In this document: positions 48,543-58,935 of the stretch, in pieces | How the letters are laid out: the number at the start of each line of letters is the position of its first letter | Numbering within the stretch: position 1 is the stretch's first letter | NCBI RefSeq assembly: GCF_029784165.1 | Contig: NC_073695.1 | Span: forward strand, 198,397,857-198,461,856 | Direction of reading: 5' to 3' | DNA: 64,000 nucleotides | From: Wyeomyia smithii | Taxonomy: Eukaryota; Arthropoda; Insecta; Diptera; Culicidae | Program-made: the position numbers and the translations under genes | The notes under the pieces: model-generated | Databases searched by the model: none | What the model saw: the letters and a program-made list of their open reading frames with translations, nothing else | Told to the model about the DNA's origin: nothing

Positions 48543-49465
48543 AAAATCACAGGAGGGTTGTGTGCAAAGCCACGACCGCAAGGTCGAAGTAGAATACTTT
48601 ATTTAACCCCTTACCGTATTGCGGCTTGTAACATCAAGCGATTTCGTTTGCTCGCTGCTACGTGTTGCATCATGTTGCAACTTAGCAGCTGGGAGACGAC
48701 GAAATTTTGTTCATGCTGATTGATTGAATCGACTTCACATTAGCTCTGCATAGTCGAACTAACTGCTTTTGTGAGGGTGTTCTAATAGGGCAGTTTGTTA
48801 TTCAAAATCGCTTATGCTGATCACAGCCTTTGCGCTGCCCTTACAGTGGGGGGTTACCTCAATAAAGTTAAAATTATACAACTGCAACCGAATTTGATTG
48901 CATCCCGCACAGAATGTCTGCTTGTGTTGATACCAGAAAATTATTAACCTTCAATTACTTGTTTATTTGTCTTCAAAAAGGCATTTTGCGGTTCAAAATC
49001 GATTGCTGATCGCAGCCTTTGAGCTGCCCTAACAATGGGGGAATTAAGATACACGGACAACATGCACTGTGGAAGCTATTTCACATTCAGTGAATTAGAC
49101 GGGCGCGACAGATTTAAATTGCTAGGATCCAACACAGAACGCTTGCTTGTGTTGTCGTAAATTCAATTCAATGCAATCTTCATGCTGCCCCAACACAGGG
49201 GGAATAATGGCAGTCTGGCGACACACGCTGAGAAAAACCGCGCTGCTCCTGAGACGTGGTGACCAACCACAGAGCTAGTGCTGCTGCTAAGGAAGGACGA
49301 CTGCTGTTGTCGCTGTCTGCTTGGGAAGCAATCATATAACTACCAATCAGAGGTCGAATTTTTCGTTTTAACAAGGCTTGACTATTTTCAATAGTACAAT
49401 AGTGTGAATAATAGAATTACAATTATCTTATTTTGGGATGAATCTTAGAAGATTTTCCAATCTAT
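48543..49465 (+). mobile_element. Repeat of about 0.9 kb inserted in LINE ORF1
   Basis: It begins 'aaaaatcacaggagggttgt', the same start as the repeat at 63928 that leaves the window. Near the start is 'cgaccgcaaggtcg', a 5-bp stem with a GCAA loop. Three degenerate internal units of about 190 bp follow, each with 'gctgatcgcagcc', 'gctgccctaacaatggggg' and, in two, 'gcttgcttgtgttg' (around 48815, 49000 and 49185). No coding domain. The right edge is uncertain and the insertion was accompanied by loss of some ORF1 sequence. Confidence 0.7.
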
Positions 49466-49794
49466 TGCTGCAAGAACGAAGAAAATCCATCGAATACTAA
49501 GAAGAAAAACCGAAGCAAGTGCCACCCGGTTTTAATTTCAAATCAAACCAGGAGTACCCACCGCTTCCTGGGGCACCAAAAACCCCTCGTGCACCCATTT
49601 CTCGATCAGAAGACATAAAAGAAACAGGGTTCATAAAATTCTCTGATATTGTGGACTGGATATTTAAAACATTCAACATACCAGATCCCCTTCAAAAGAT
49701 TCTTCTTGCCCTTCTCCCTACAGTGGAAACCTTTTTGAAGCAACTCACAGCAACTTGGCCCCTCATTTCAGCTATCGTATCTTTCGATGACTAA
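49466..49794 (+). pseudogene. LINE ORF1, C-terminal part
   Basis: Resumes with a basic stretch ('NTKKKNRSK'); a one-base frameshift lies near 49519. Then comes 'PPGFNFKSNQEYPPLPG', a Pro-rich part, and 'FSDIVDWIFKTFNIPD' with 'VETFLKQLTATWPLISAIV'. TAA is at 49792-49794. It directly precedes and overlaps ORF2, which is why I assign it to ORF1 of the same element. Confidence 0.8.
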
Positions 49795-52700
49795 TACGTC
49801 GAAAGAGGTTAGGAATTTTGTCACTGTGTTACAGTGGAACTGCAGAAGTATCATCCCTGTTGGGACAGTTTCGGACCTCTTTCTAGCGGCGTCGTAGTTT
49901 GATTAGACGGAGCTCTAAAGCTGTAAGTTATTTTTTGCATTTAATTTTTAGTATAAATTTTGAATTAATAGTAACTTACAATTTTGGTCTTTTCATATAA
50001 CTGTCACTAACAATATCAGACAATTTTCTCCAACTGAAACTTCTTATAAATTTTGAACAACGAGTTTCTTCCTTGCAGTAAAGAGTGTAAGTGAAAGACA
50101 ATAGTGCTGATGAGGAGGAAGTGATAGTCGATAAATGAGCAGGGTATTTTAGATTGTGGATCTCGCTATAATGGATTGACTTCAAGTGTGCACGGTGTTT
50201 GAGATTGAATCTCGCACGGGCAGAGGCGCACGGGCAGTGCCCCCAGCAATCCCCAAATTCGATTTATTTTCACATTTGATAAATACATACAATTGTGATG
50301 CGTTCGCGCTCTGTGAAACTTTTCTCAATTCAAATGACCAACTTAATTTCCACGATTTCAACATCATTCGTCGAGATCGAGACTCACACGGTGGAGGGGT
50401 ACTTTTAGGGATCAAAAAGTGCTATTCTTTTTTCAGAATCGACCTCCCCTCGATCTCGAATATTGAAGTTGTTGCCATTTAAACGAATATGAATGGAAAA
50501 GACCTTTGCCTTGTTTCGTTATATATTCCCCCATCCGCTCGGATTGAACAGAAGCAACTCCTTGATATAGCAGAATTGCTTCCCGCACCTTTTTTGATTT
50601 TGGGAGATTTTAACTCTCACTGTTCGGTATGGGGGTCGCAGTACGACGAGAACCGATCTTCTTTAATCTTTAACTTGATCGACGACTTCAATATGACAGT
50701 TTTGAATACTGGGGAAGCGACACGTGTACCTAATCCTCCAGCACGTAAAAGCGTGCTTGACCTATCCCTCTGCTCGACATCACTAGCGTTAGATTGCCAG
50801 TGGAAAGTAATCAACGATCCTCACGGTAGTGATCATCTTCCAATCGTTATATCAATTGCTAATGGTTCAACTCCCCCGAACCCAATCAATATTTCCTACG
50901 ACCTTACACGTAATATTGATTGGAAGTGTTATGAGTCTATTATAGCGCAATCTATCGAGACTCACGAGGAACTTCCTCCGGAGGAAGAATACGCGTTCTT
51001 AGCTGGCTTGATAATCGACGCCGCGACTCAAGCTCAACCGAAACCGATACCCGGGGTAACGATTAGACAGCGCCCTCCCAACAAATGGTGGGACAAAGAG
51101 TGCTCTGAGCTGTACGCGCGAAGGTCCGCGGCGTATAAGGACTACCGGGAGTACGGCACTGTCAACCTGCTTCTAAAGTACGAGGCACTGGGCAGGCAGA
51201 TGAAGAGCTTAGTAAAGGCGAAAAAACGCGGGTACTGGCGGCGGTTCGTAAACGCGTTGTCAAGGGAAACAGCGATGAGCACTCTTTGGGATACCGCCAG
51301 GCGCATGCGGAACCGTGACGTTTCGAATGAAAGTGAGGAGTATTTAGATTTTGCCAGAAAGGTCTGTCCGGAATCTGTACCGGAACAGAAACCCTTTCGC
51401 GACGCGTTATTAGTAACTACGGAAGAGCCTCCATTTTCGATGTTGGAATTTTCAATGGCTCTCCTCTCGTGCAACAATAAGGCTCCAGGGTTAGATAGAA
51501 TAAAATTCAACCTGTTGAAGAATCTACCCGACTCTGCAAAAAGACGCTTGTTGAATTTGTTCAACAAGTTTCTTGAGCTAAATATTGTTCCGCATGACTG
51601 GAGGGAGGTAAAAGTCATTGCTATTCGGAAACCCGGGAAACCTGCCTCTGATCACAATTCATATAGGCCGATTGCGATGCTCTCTTGCCTCCGGAAATTA
51701 ATGGAGAAAATGATCCTCTTACGGTTAGATAAATGGGTCGAAACAAACGGGTTACTTTCAGATACTCAATTTGGCTTTCGCCGGAGCAAAGGGACGAACG
51801 ATTGCCTAGCGTTGCTTTCTACTGAAATTCAACTAGCCTTTGCTCGAAAAGAGCAAATGGCTTCTGCGTTCATGGATATTAAGGGGGCTTTTGACTCTGT
51901 CTCTGTAGAAGTTTTAAGCTCGAAACTTCATTCGCAGGGACTTTCACCAAATTTGAACAACTTTTTGCTCAATTTGTTGTCAGAAAAGCATATGTATTTC
52001 TCACATGGCGATTCGACAACTTCCCGAATTAGTTACATGGGCCTCCCCTAGGGCTCATGTTTAAGTCCTCTCTTATATAATTTTTACGTCAATGACATCG
52101 ATGAATGTCTTGCAAATTCATGCACGCTAAGGCAACTTGCAGACGATAGCGTTGTATCCATTACTGGTAGCGAGGCTAGCGATCTGCAAGGACCATTGCA
52201 AGATACCTTAGACAATTTGTTTGAATGGGCTCTTAAGCTGGGTATCGAATTCTCTCCGGAGAAAACTGAGCTGGTCGTTTTTTCTAGGAACCATAACCCA
52301 GCTCAGCTGCAGCTCCTACTAACGGGTAAAACGATCTCTCAGGTTTTAATCGCTAAATATCTCGGGGTCTGGTTCGACTCTAAAGGCACCTGGGCTTGTC
52401 ATATTAGGTATCTGACACAAAAATGCCAACAGAGGATTAATTTTCTTCGTACGATTACCGGAACTTGGTGGGGTGCTCACCCAGGAGACCTTCTAAGGTT
52501 ATACCAAACAACGATATTGTCAGTTCTTGAGTACGGCTGTTTCTGCTTTCGCTCCGCCGCGAACATACACATTATAAAGTTAGAGAGAATACAATATCGT
52601 TGTTTGCGTATTGCCTTGGGTTGCATGCAGTCGACCCATACGATGAGTCTTGAAGTGCTAGCGGGTATCCTTCCGTTGAAACATCGTTTTTGGAATCTCT

Positions 52701-53849
52701 CTTACCGGTTACTAATTCGATGTACGGTCATGAACCCATTAGTAATTGAAATTTCGAGAGGTTGGTCGACCTTCAATCTCAATCCAAATTTATGACTCTA
52801 TATTTTGACTATATGGCTCAAGATATTAATCCTTCTTCATACGATTCCTCCAATGTCGCACTTTTAGATACTCCTAATAATGCTATATTCTTCGACACCA
52901 CCATGAAAGAAGACATTATTGGTATCCCGGATCAGTGGCGCCCACAAGAGATCCCTAAGATTTTTTCAAATAAGTTTAAACATGTGAGTTGTGATAAAAT
53001 GTTTTATACTGACGGATCTAATCTAGATGAGTCCACTGGCTTCGGTGTTTTCCACGAAAATTTTACCGCCTCCTACAAACTCGATGCTCCTGCTTCCGTG
53101 TACGTCGCAGAACTTGCTGCTATTCAGTACTCTCTTGGGATCATCGAAACCCTGCCCATAGACTACGACTTCATCTTCACAGACAGTCTCAGTGCCATTA
53201 AGGTCTGCGATCGATGAAGCCTGTGAAGCACACCCCGTATTTCCTGGGGAAAATACGGCGGTTTTTAAGTGCTTTAACAGATAAAAATTACCGGGTTACC
53301 TTAGCGTGGGTCCCTTCTCGTTGTTCCATTCCGGGCAATGAAAAGGCTGACGCTTTAGCTAAGGTGGGTGCTATTGATGGCGATATTTATGTAAAACCAA
53401 TTGCTTATGATGAATTTTATAGTATTTTGCGTCAGAGAACACTCAACAGTTGGCAATTATCATGGAACTCAGATGAACTGTGACGGTGGCTATATTCCAT
53501 TTTTCCTAAGGTATCGACGAAAGCATGGTTCAAGGGGTTGGATGTAGGTCGGGACTTCATTCGCGTGATGTCCAGACTTTTGTCCAATCACTATACGTTA
53601 AACACGCATCTCTTTCGTATAGGGCTTGTAGAGAGTAATCACTGCGTTTGTGGCGATGGCTACCATGACATCGAGCATGTTGTTTGGTCGTGTATCGAAT
53701 TCTGTGGTGTTAGGTCCGAGCTTATAGATTCCCTTCGGGCCCGAGGAAAACAACCGAACGTACCCGTTAGAGACATTCTGGGAAGCGGTGATCTCCAGTA
53801 CATGACACAGCTATACGGGTTTATAAAAAATTTTGGCATTAAAATTTGA
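49787..53849 (+). pseudogene. LINE ORF2: endonuclease, reverse transcriptase, RNase H
   Basis: ATG 49787 lies inside the ORF1 stop region. The endonuclease starts 'VLQWNCRSI', is cut by the solo LTR, and resumes with 'NCDAFALCET', 'ILGDFNSHCSVWGS' and 'DPHGSDHLPIV'. RT words: 'NKAPGLDRIKFNLLK', 'SYRPIAMLSCLRKLMEKMI', 'TQFGFRRSKGTNDCL', 'AFMDIKGAFDSV' (A-motif Asp), 'GLP-stop-GSCLSPLLYNFY', 'LADDSV' (catalytic Asp pair). RNase H: 'MFYTDGSNLDE', 'YVAELAAIQYS', 'FTDSLSAI', 'GNEKADALAK'. The C-terminus has a zinc-binding 'CVCGDGYHDIEHVVWSC'. Breaks: solo LTR 49858-50248, TAA 50480-50482, TAG 52049-52051, frameshifts near 52790 and 53212, TGA 53481-53483. Catalytic residues are otherwise kept, so decay is modest. 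Confidence 0.93.
49858..50248. mobile_element. Solo LTR, 391 bp, with 5-bp target duplication
   Basis: It starts TGTTGGGACAG and ends CCCCCAGCA, so it has TG...CA ends. It is flanked by ATCCC on both sides (49853-49857 and 50249-50253). The endonuclease reading frame is continuous from one side to the other once the LTR and one ATCCC are discounted. A TGTTGGGAC start and a 5-bp duplication suit BEL/Pao elements; gypsy is the alternative. No internal region remains, so it arose by recombination between two LTRs. Confidence 0.9.
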
Positions 53850-54226
53850 TTTCTTTTATCTATTTGCTAGAATACAATTTCTATCACAAACTGAAAGAGA
53901 ATGATACACCCAGCTGGAGACACTAAAACGAAGACTCGGCATCTCTATGTTCACGCAGACACCTCAGACCAAAACTGCTCAAATGGAACATCACTGCTTA
54001 GCCATGTACAAATAAATGAATTCTGTAACTCAATATAGTTAAAATCAAAATTGTAACTCCCCTCCTCTCACCTTAAATTCCCCACTAGCTCGTAGTCGGC
54101 CGCGAGATATAACAAATGTGCCTCCCTCTTTTCCCTGCTAACTTAGAATTAAAAAAAAACATGTACTTGGCTCAGTTAAACATAATTTGTATCGTGCCGT
54201 GTCAAATAAACTATTTTAAACCAACA
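53850..54226 (+). other. LINE 3' untranslated region
   Basis: From the ORF2 stop to 'gtgccgtgtcaaataaacta' with a terminal 'ttttaaa'. There is an A9 run at about 54151. The tail has an AATAAA just before the end and no long poly(A). Confidence 0.7.
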
Positions 54227-54984
54227 TGAAGCAAGACTAATTTCAAATCACACGCTGAAGGAAGGAAAAATGCCATAATATACCCCAGTGTCGCCGTCAT
54301 TTGAAACAGCCATCAGATTCATTTGAAAAGACAAGATGAATGCTAGACGGGAAAGAAACCCGGATTCAAATCTATTTGACAGCGAAAATGTTCATCGGGA
54401 TTCGATGACAGCAATGTATATTAGAAGTACAAAGTTTTATACTCGCTACAATGTTTCTGTAATTGTAAGAAAAGGCAAAAGCAAAAAAATAGTTATGTAG
54501 TTTTTTCAGATATGTATGAAATTTAGGCGAGGCTGATTGAAAAGTCATCCAAACACAGATTTTTTACTCAAGTTTTCGCATGCAGTTACTAAACAATTCT
54601 TGTACGTTGATTTTCTATACAAATTCGTAGGAGAATTCAGTTATTACTGGATAATTCTTAAACAACTTCGTGCTGGTGATGAAAATTCCCCAGTTGGATC
54701 TTAAAGTTTTACAAGGGTTTCTGTTTTAACGTAGGACTACGTCTATCTGGAAGTTAGGTAAATACCTGAATTTGAAAATCTAGTAATTTAACCAGGAAAA
54801 ACCAGGAAAGAGTGGTTAGATTTTGAGCGCTTGTATTTCAGTCATTTATAATCAGGTGATCTAGGGTTTGGCATTAATCAATCAGAAAAGCTTTTACGGT
54901 TAAATTTATGTAACAAAAACCACCTATTGTTTGAGATATACTATTGAAAAATTGGTAAATAACATCGATCGTCTATATTAACAT
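54227..54984. other. AT-rich DNA without a recognised gene
   Basis: Contains the palindromic motif 'acgtaggactacgtc' at 54729-54743. Confidence 0.4.
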
Positions 54985-55196
54985 CTCCCAGATGATCTCG
55001 AGGTACGATTCTGGTCAAACAAGCCAGTCGTCGTAGGTTCGTGTCCCGGCAAGGGAGAGAAGACTGTTAGTGTCATAAGGATCGTAGCGCTTGCCCCGCA
55101 ATTGTCATGTACACTTAACAGTTGGCTGCGAAGTCAGTGTATAACAAACAGAAGGTCAAATTTCGAATCGGAATGCAGCACCCAAGGCTTTGGATT
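54985..55196 (+). mobile_element. Feilai-like tRNA-derived SINE
   Basis: The tRNA-like head has 'gattctggtcaaacaagcca' and a pol III B-box match 'gtaggttcgtgtcccggc' (about 55036-55053). The body is 'gaagactgttagtgtcataa', 'gcgcttgccccgcaattgtc' and 'acagttggctgcgaagtcag', ending near 'aaggctttg'. It is close to the truncated copy at 32985-33170. Naming it Feilai rests on memory of that Aedes SINE. Confidence 0.82.
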
Positions 55197-55972
55197 TGTC
55201 TAAATCATACCGAGCAGCCAATCACTACCTCTCTTCCCAAGCACAGCCGACACTAACGGATACAACCGATCTGACTTTGTTGACGATTTGTCGTTGTTGT
55301 TGTTGTTTTACTCGAGGCCACTTTCTTTTTGCGTTGCTTTTTTACTTTCCTTACCATTCCCTCTTCTTCTTAACTCCTCCCTCTTTTCAAATAACTGACG
55401 AAACCTTGATATATAAGGTACCATTTGAACATTTCACCCCATCATTTACATTTCAAAACCGTACCAGTGGCACACAGACACTAGGAGCTAGCCGTTGAAA
55501 AAAGGAAAGGCAAAATTGTACCGGTCATTTCGTACCTGGTTTCGCCCGTAATGCTGGCGGCTGTTAGTAGTACATGGTTACTGCAAAAGTACTAACATCG
55601 TTCTGGTCTCAAATACTAAATAGGTTCGTATTTGCTGCCTACTGAGGAAGGGAAAATACCTACACTGAATTCGCTAATTCAAATGTTTGTCTTGTCATTA
55701 CAAGCTACGAACAAATGCTTTTCTAATTCGAATATCTGCGAAGTGGCGATACCAATATAAATAAGGGTTCAATCATATATTTTATTTATATTAATTATTG
55801 TTCAAAGCGCTCTAATGTCCCAGCAAATAAAAATGCACTGTTAGATAGAAAATATAGAAAATACAGTAGTCCTACGTCATGCGGTCGTGTCTTTGATACC
55901 ACCCTCCTACTATTTTTTATTTTTCTGTCAGCTGAAAAAGTGTAATTTCCTGAGTAAATCGTTGGCCTTCCT
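55197..55972. other. DNA without a recognised gene
   Basis: A TTG-trinucleotide run lies at about 55290-55305. At 55864-55895 (minus) is a copy of the 'aagacacgaccgca' core described under findings. Confidence 0.4.
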
Positions 55973-56741
55973 GCACTCAAAATATTTTTCACATTATTGT
56001 TACGTGAAATTTCTTGTACTTATTCATTTTCTGTCATTTTGCATGATTTATGTGACAAACATAACATCTACGTGAAAATCACATGCATACTATGTTTTAT
56101 CACATAGTATCTACGTGAACTTGGCAACGTCAAACAGAATGTCATAGAAGAAGTATCGCGTGAACTCTCTATGTGAAAATACACAGAAATCAAAATGGCG
56201 AAGCTGTTGTCTAACTCAGTCTCTGACAATAAAATGGAATTTCTCGATGGCTTGCCAATAAGTGAGCTTTACAGGTTTCACACAGATTTAGTTCAAAGGT
56301 CGAGGAGTTTCCTATACATAAACAGTTGCAACTTACAATAGTTATCGCCGGCAAATGTCGTAATATTTTCCGTTCTTATGTCGTTTGATTCATTTACGAA
56401 TCGGCAATTTTGCATGGCCGTGCGATTTATCAAACAACATATTTCTATAATTTCCAAAAACTATTTGTCGTTTTTTAAGAATTGGGGAAAAAAAATTTGG
56501 AAATTCTATGTTGTATCAAACGTAGTAGCTAGCAGATAATCGAATGCTTTCCATTTTACCGGTAGTTGAATTCTACGTGAAATTATTATAAAATGCATAT
56601 GTCTGCTGTATAAGATTCATAGGATAAATCATCTCACCATGAACTCAAATGACAATCACGTAGAATCTATGTGAAAATGAGAGTGGAAAATATTCACATA
56701 ACTTTTCCGGTAATTATGACGTGAAAATTATTTTGAGTGTG
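55973..56741. mobile_element. MITE of about 770 bp with CACTCAAAATA ends
   Basis: The left end 'cactcaaaatatttttcac' and the right end 'gtgaaaattattttgagtg' are inverted. Inside, 'tacgtgaaa' or its complement occurs repeatedly (for example 55999, 56071, 56112, 56575 and 56660). The words 'taaatcgttggccttc' just left and 'taagtcgttggccttc' just right form a 16-bp direct repeat with one mismatch around the element. Confidence 0.78.
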
Positions 56742-56765
56742 GTAAGTCGTTGGCCTTCGAGCAAA

Positions 56766-56842
56766 CTGCTCGAAACATGTTAAATGACAGTTCACCCATA
56801 TACCGTACATAGGTGAGCTGTCATTTAACACATTTCGAGCAG
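56766..56842. repeat. 77-bp hairpin, 31-bp arms
   Basis: Arms 56766-56796 ('ctgctcgaaacatgttaaat' onward) and 56812-56842 pair at 28 of 31 positions around a 15-bp loop. It may be a tiny MITE or a structured RNA element. Confidence 0.85.
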
Positions 56843-57899
56843 CATTTCATTTTTCATTTATAAATCGAAAGACAATGATAAACAATTTTGCTTAAAAACG
56901 CATCTTTTTTAAAAGATATATAAAATCTGGTATAGCTTGAGGACCAAATGCTGACTGTCACATAAACTAATTTAAACTGATTTTTACGTTTCAGACTTAT
57001 AATTCATAAAATAAGTAAATAAATTGTATGGTTAAGAAAACTAAAACTAGATATAGTTTCAAAAGAATTTGATCTTTAGAATAATTGATATTCTGAAACA
57101 TTTTTGTATTTATATGTACGTCTTGTTTAAAGCACAACCATTTCATTTTTAGTTTTTGGTTCATTTTTCAGGGCGGTTTTTGGGAAGCAGTAAAAACTAG
57201 TTCAAGTATTCTCAGACTTACTTCACCCCTGAAGCCAGTCTGCTTCCGCACATCGGTACATGGTACTTCGACACGCTTCTAAAAGTAAACAACTTTTATT
57301 TTTACGAAAAAATCAATTAAAATAATAATATTAATATTAAAATATTAATATTGATCACAAACTTCACCAGTTAATAATTCACTGCTATAATTTTCTATTC
57401 CCAATGTTGTTTTAAAACAATCAACACTGAATAACAACTCAAAACAAAATGAATCTCACATAAATCAAAGAAAACTGAAGATTTTCTTTAACTGCCATGA
57501 TTGTGTTTGTAAGAATAGTCTGATAGGTGAAGATGTACTATACCTTAATACTTTTAGTATACTTTGCGTTGATAGTAGTTGAAAGGAATCAATTGAAAAT
57601 TAAACTGATCGAATAGAAATGACTGCGCGAAATGTTCTGTTTCATTATTATGTTTTGAAAATGTAGAGCCCTGATTCTGATACTTCGTTCGCAACAATCC
57701 AGACAAAGAGCGTGCATAAATCATACTTTTTAATCATATTGTCGAAGCATCGATCGAAACTGACGCATAATGAAGAAAATACTTGGTCTGTCACGTTCTT
57801 GCTGATTTCTTTTTCATGATTACGCACTTATAAAAAAAAATCACCACAACCAATGGTCGATCTCATAAAAACACATTTCTTTTCAAATAATAAATATCG
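56843..57899. other. AT-rich DNA without a recognised gene
   Basis: Contains an ATTAATATTAAAATATTAAT-type run at about 57330-57350. Nothing else identified. Confidence 0.4.
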
Positions 57900-58797
57900 T
57901 AAATTGGGGTGACTTTGATCACTTTTTTTGAATATATCTTAAATATTTTAAAAATATACTGAATGCAATTTTTTTTGTTATTTTCAAAATGAGTACTGGC
58001 ATGAATTGAGCAAGATCCAATCACTACTTTAAAAGTTTAGCAACAATTCTGCTGTTTCTAAATATGCTCTGAAATTTTTTCATCAATTATCATCCCGGGG
58101 TAACTTTGATCACTTCATTGTTTTGAGGAATTTGGAGTTAAACTTTGTTACTTTAACAAATTGGAACAATCTGAAATGAACTGAATGAGTTTATTAATAC
58201 GAGAAGCAATTTGGGGGATATTGACGAAAATCCCGGATTCATACAAAATTTTTGGAATATATATGAACAATTGTCCATGGAAAGAGATGGGGGTCTACAA
58301 TCACCAAAAACTAATCCACGAGGAATATGGTTTATCCAATAATTCAAAGTTGCACGTAACGTGAGGTCATTGGTGGTCGTTAAGACGAAATCATTTTATA
58401 CACTGTTGAGATTATTGGGACTCAACATTGCCTTTGAGGAAAAAAATGCAATAATAATAATTAAAATCGTTGTATTAATATTTTCTCAACTTAAAAACTA
58501 ATCTGGGAACAAAATGAACAAATTTTAGGTATCGCAGCTTGTTGTTTTGTATCTGTTGAACTGATTGTTTGTATGCAATAAAAATCGCTCAAAATTCACT
58601 TTATTTTTAATACATATTTTAACATAGAAAACACTATTTTAATAGTAGGAAATGAATGAATAGTAGCAATTCAGACATATCTAAACACCATCAATGAAGA
58701 TTACGACAAATCTCAAGTTCTACGAGTTTTTTATCACACATTCGAAAAAGAGAAAATGATAAAAGTCACCCCGCTGATAAAAGTCACCCAAGTTTAT
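57900..58797. mobile_element. MITE-like element of about 900 bp with GGGTGACTTTGATCA ends
   Basis: The left end 'taaattggggtgactttgat' is matched in reverse complement by 'aaaagtcacccaagttta' at the right. The motif recurs at about 58096 and, inverted, at 58763, so the subterminal parts are repeated. No transposase. A 64-codon minus frame at 58153-58347 is not convincing. Confidence 0.78.
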
Positions 58798-58861
58798 GGT
58801 AACTAGTTTCAGCATTCCAGCGGACGAATAAAATTTACTTAGAATTAAAACAAAAACGCTA

Positions 58862-58935
58862 TGACGTTTATTTATTTAATGATTTATTTGCTTATTTATT
58901 TGTTTATTGTTTTATTTATTCTTAAAAAAAAACAT
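58862..58935. repeat. TTTA-rich low-complexity tract
   Basis: Imperfect TTTA/TTTG units followed by an A9 run. Confidence 0.8.

Larger units (their letters stand above)
47669..54226 (+). mobile_element. Nearly full-length RNase H-bearing LINE, interrupted twice
   Basis: In order: a 5' leader of about 50 bp, ORF1 (split), ORF2 overlapping ORF1 by eight bases, and a 3' untranslated stretch ending near 54226 with 'gtcaaataaactattttaaa'. Removing the inserted repeat (48543 to about 49465) and the solo LTR (49858-50248) leaves roughly 5.2 kb. ORF2 has endonuclease, RT and RNase H domains, as in the I/LOA/Outcast group; I cannot decide the clade. Premature stops and frameshifts make this copy inactive. 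Confidence 0.9.

Noticed and set aside
54985..55060. tRNA gene
   Set aside because: The B-box match is part of a SINE head; no complete cloverleaf can be drawn.
58153..58347. Small minus-strand gene inside the GGGTGACTTTGATCA element
   Set aside because: 64 codons, no domain, and composition like the surrounding AT-rich DNA.
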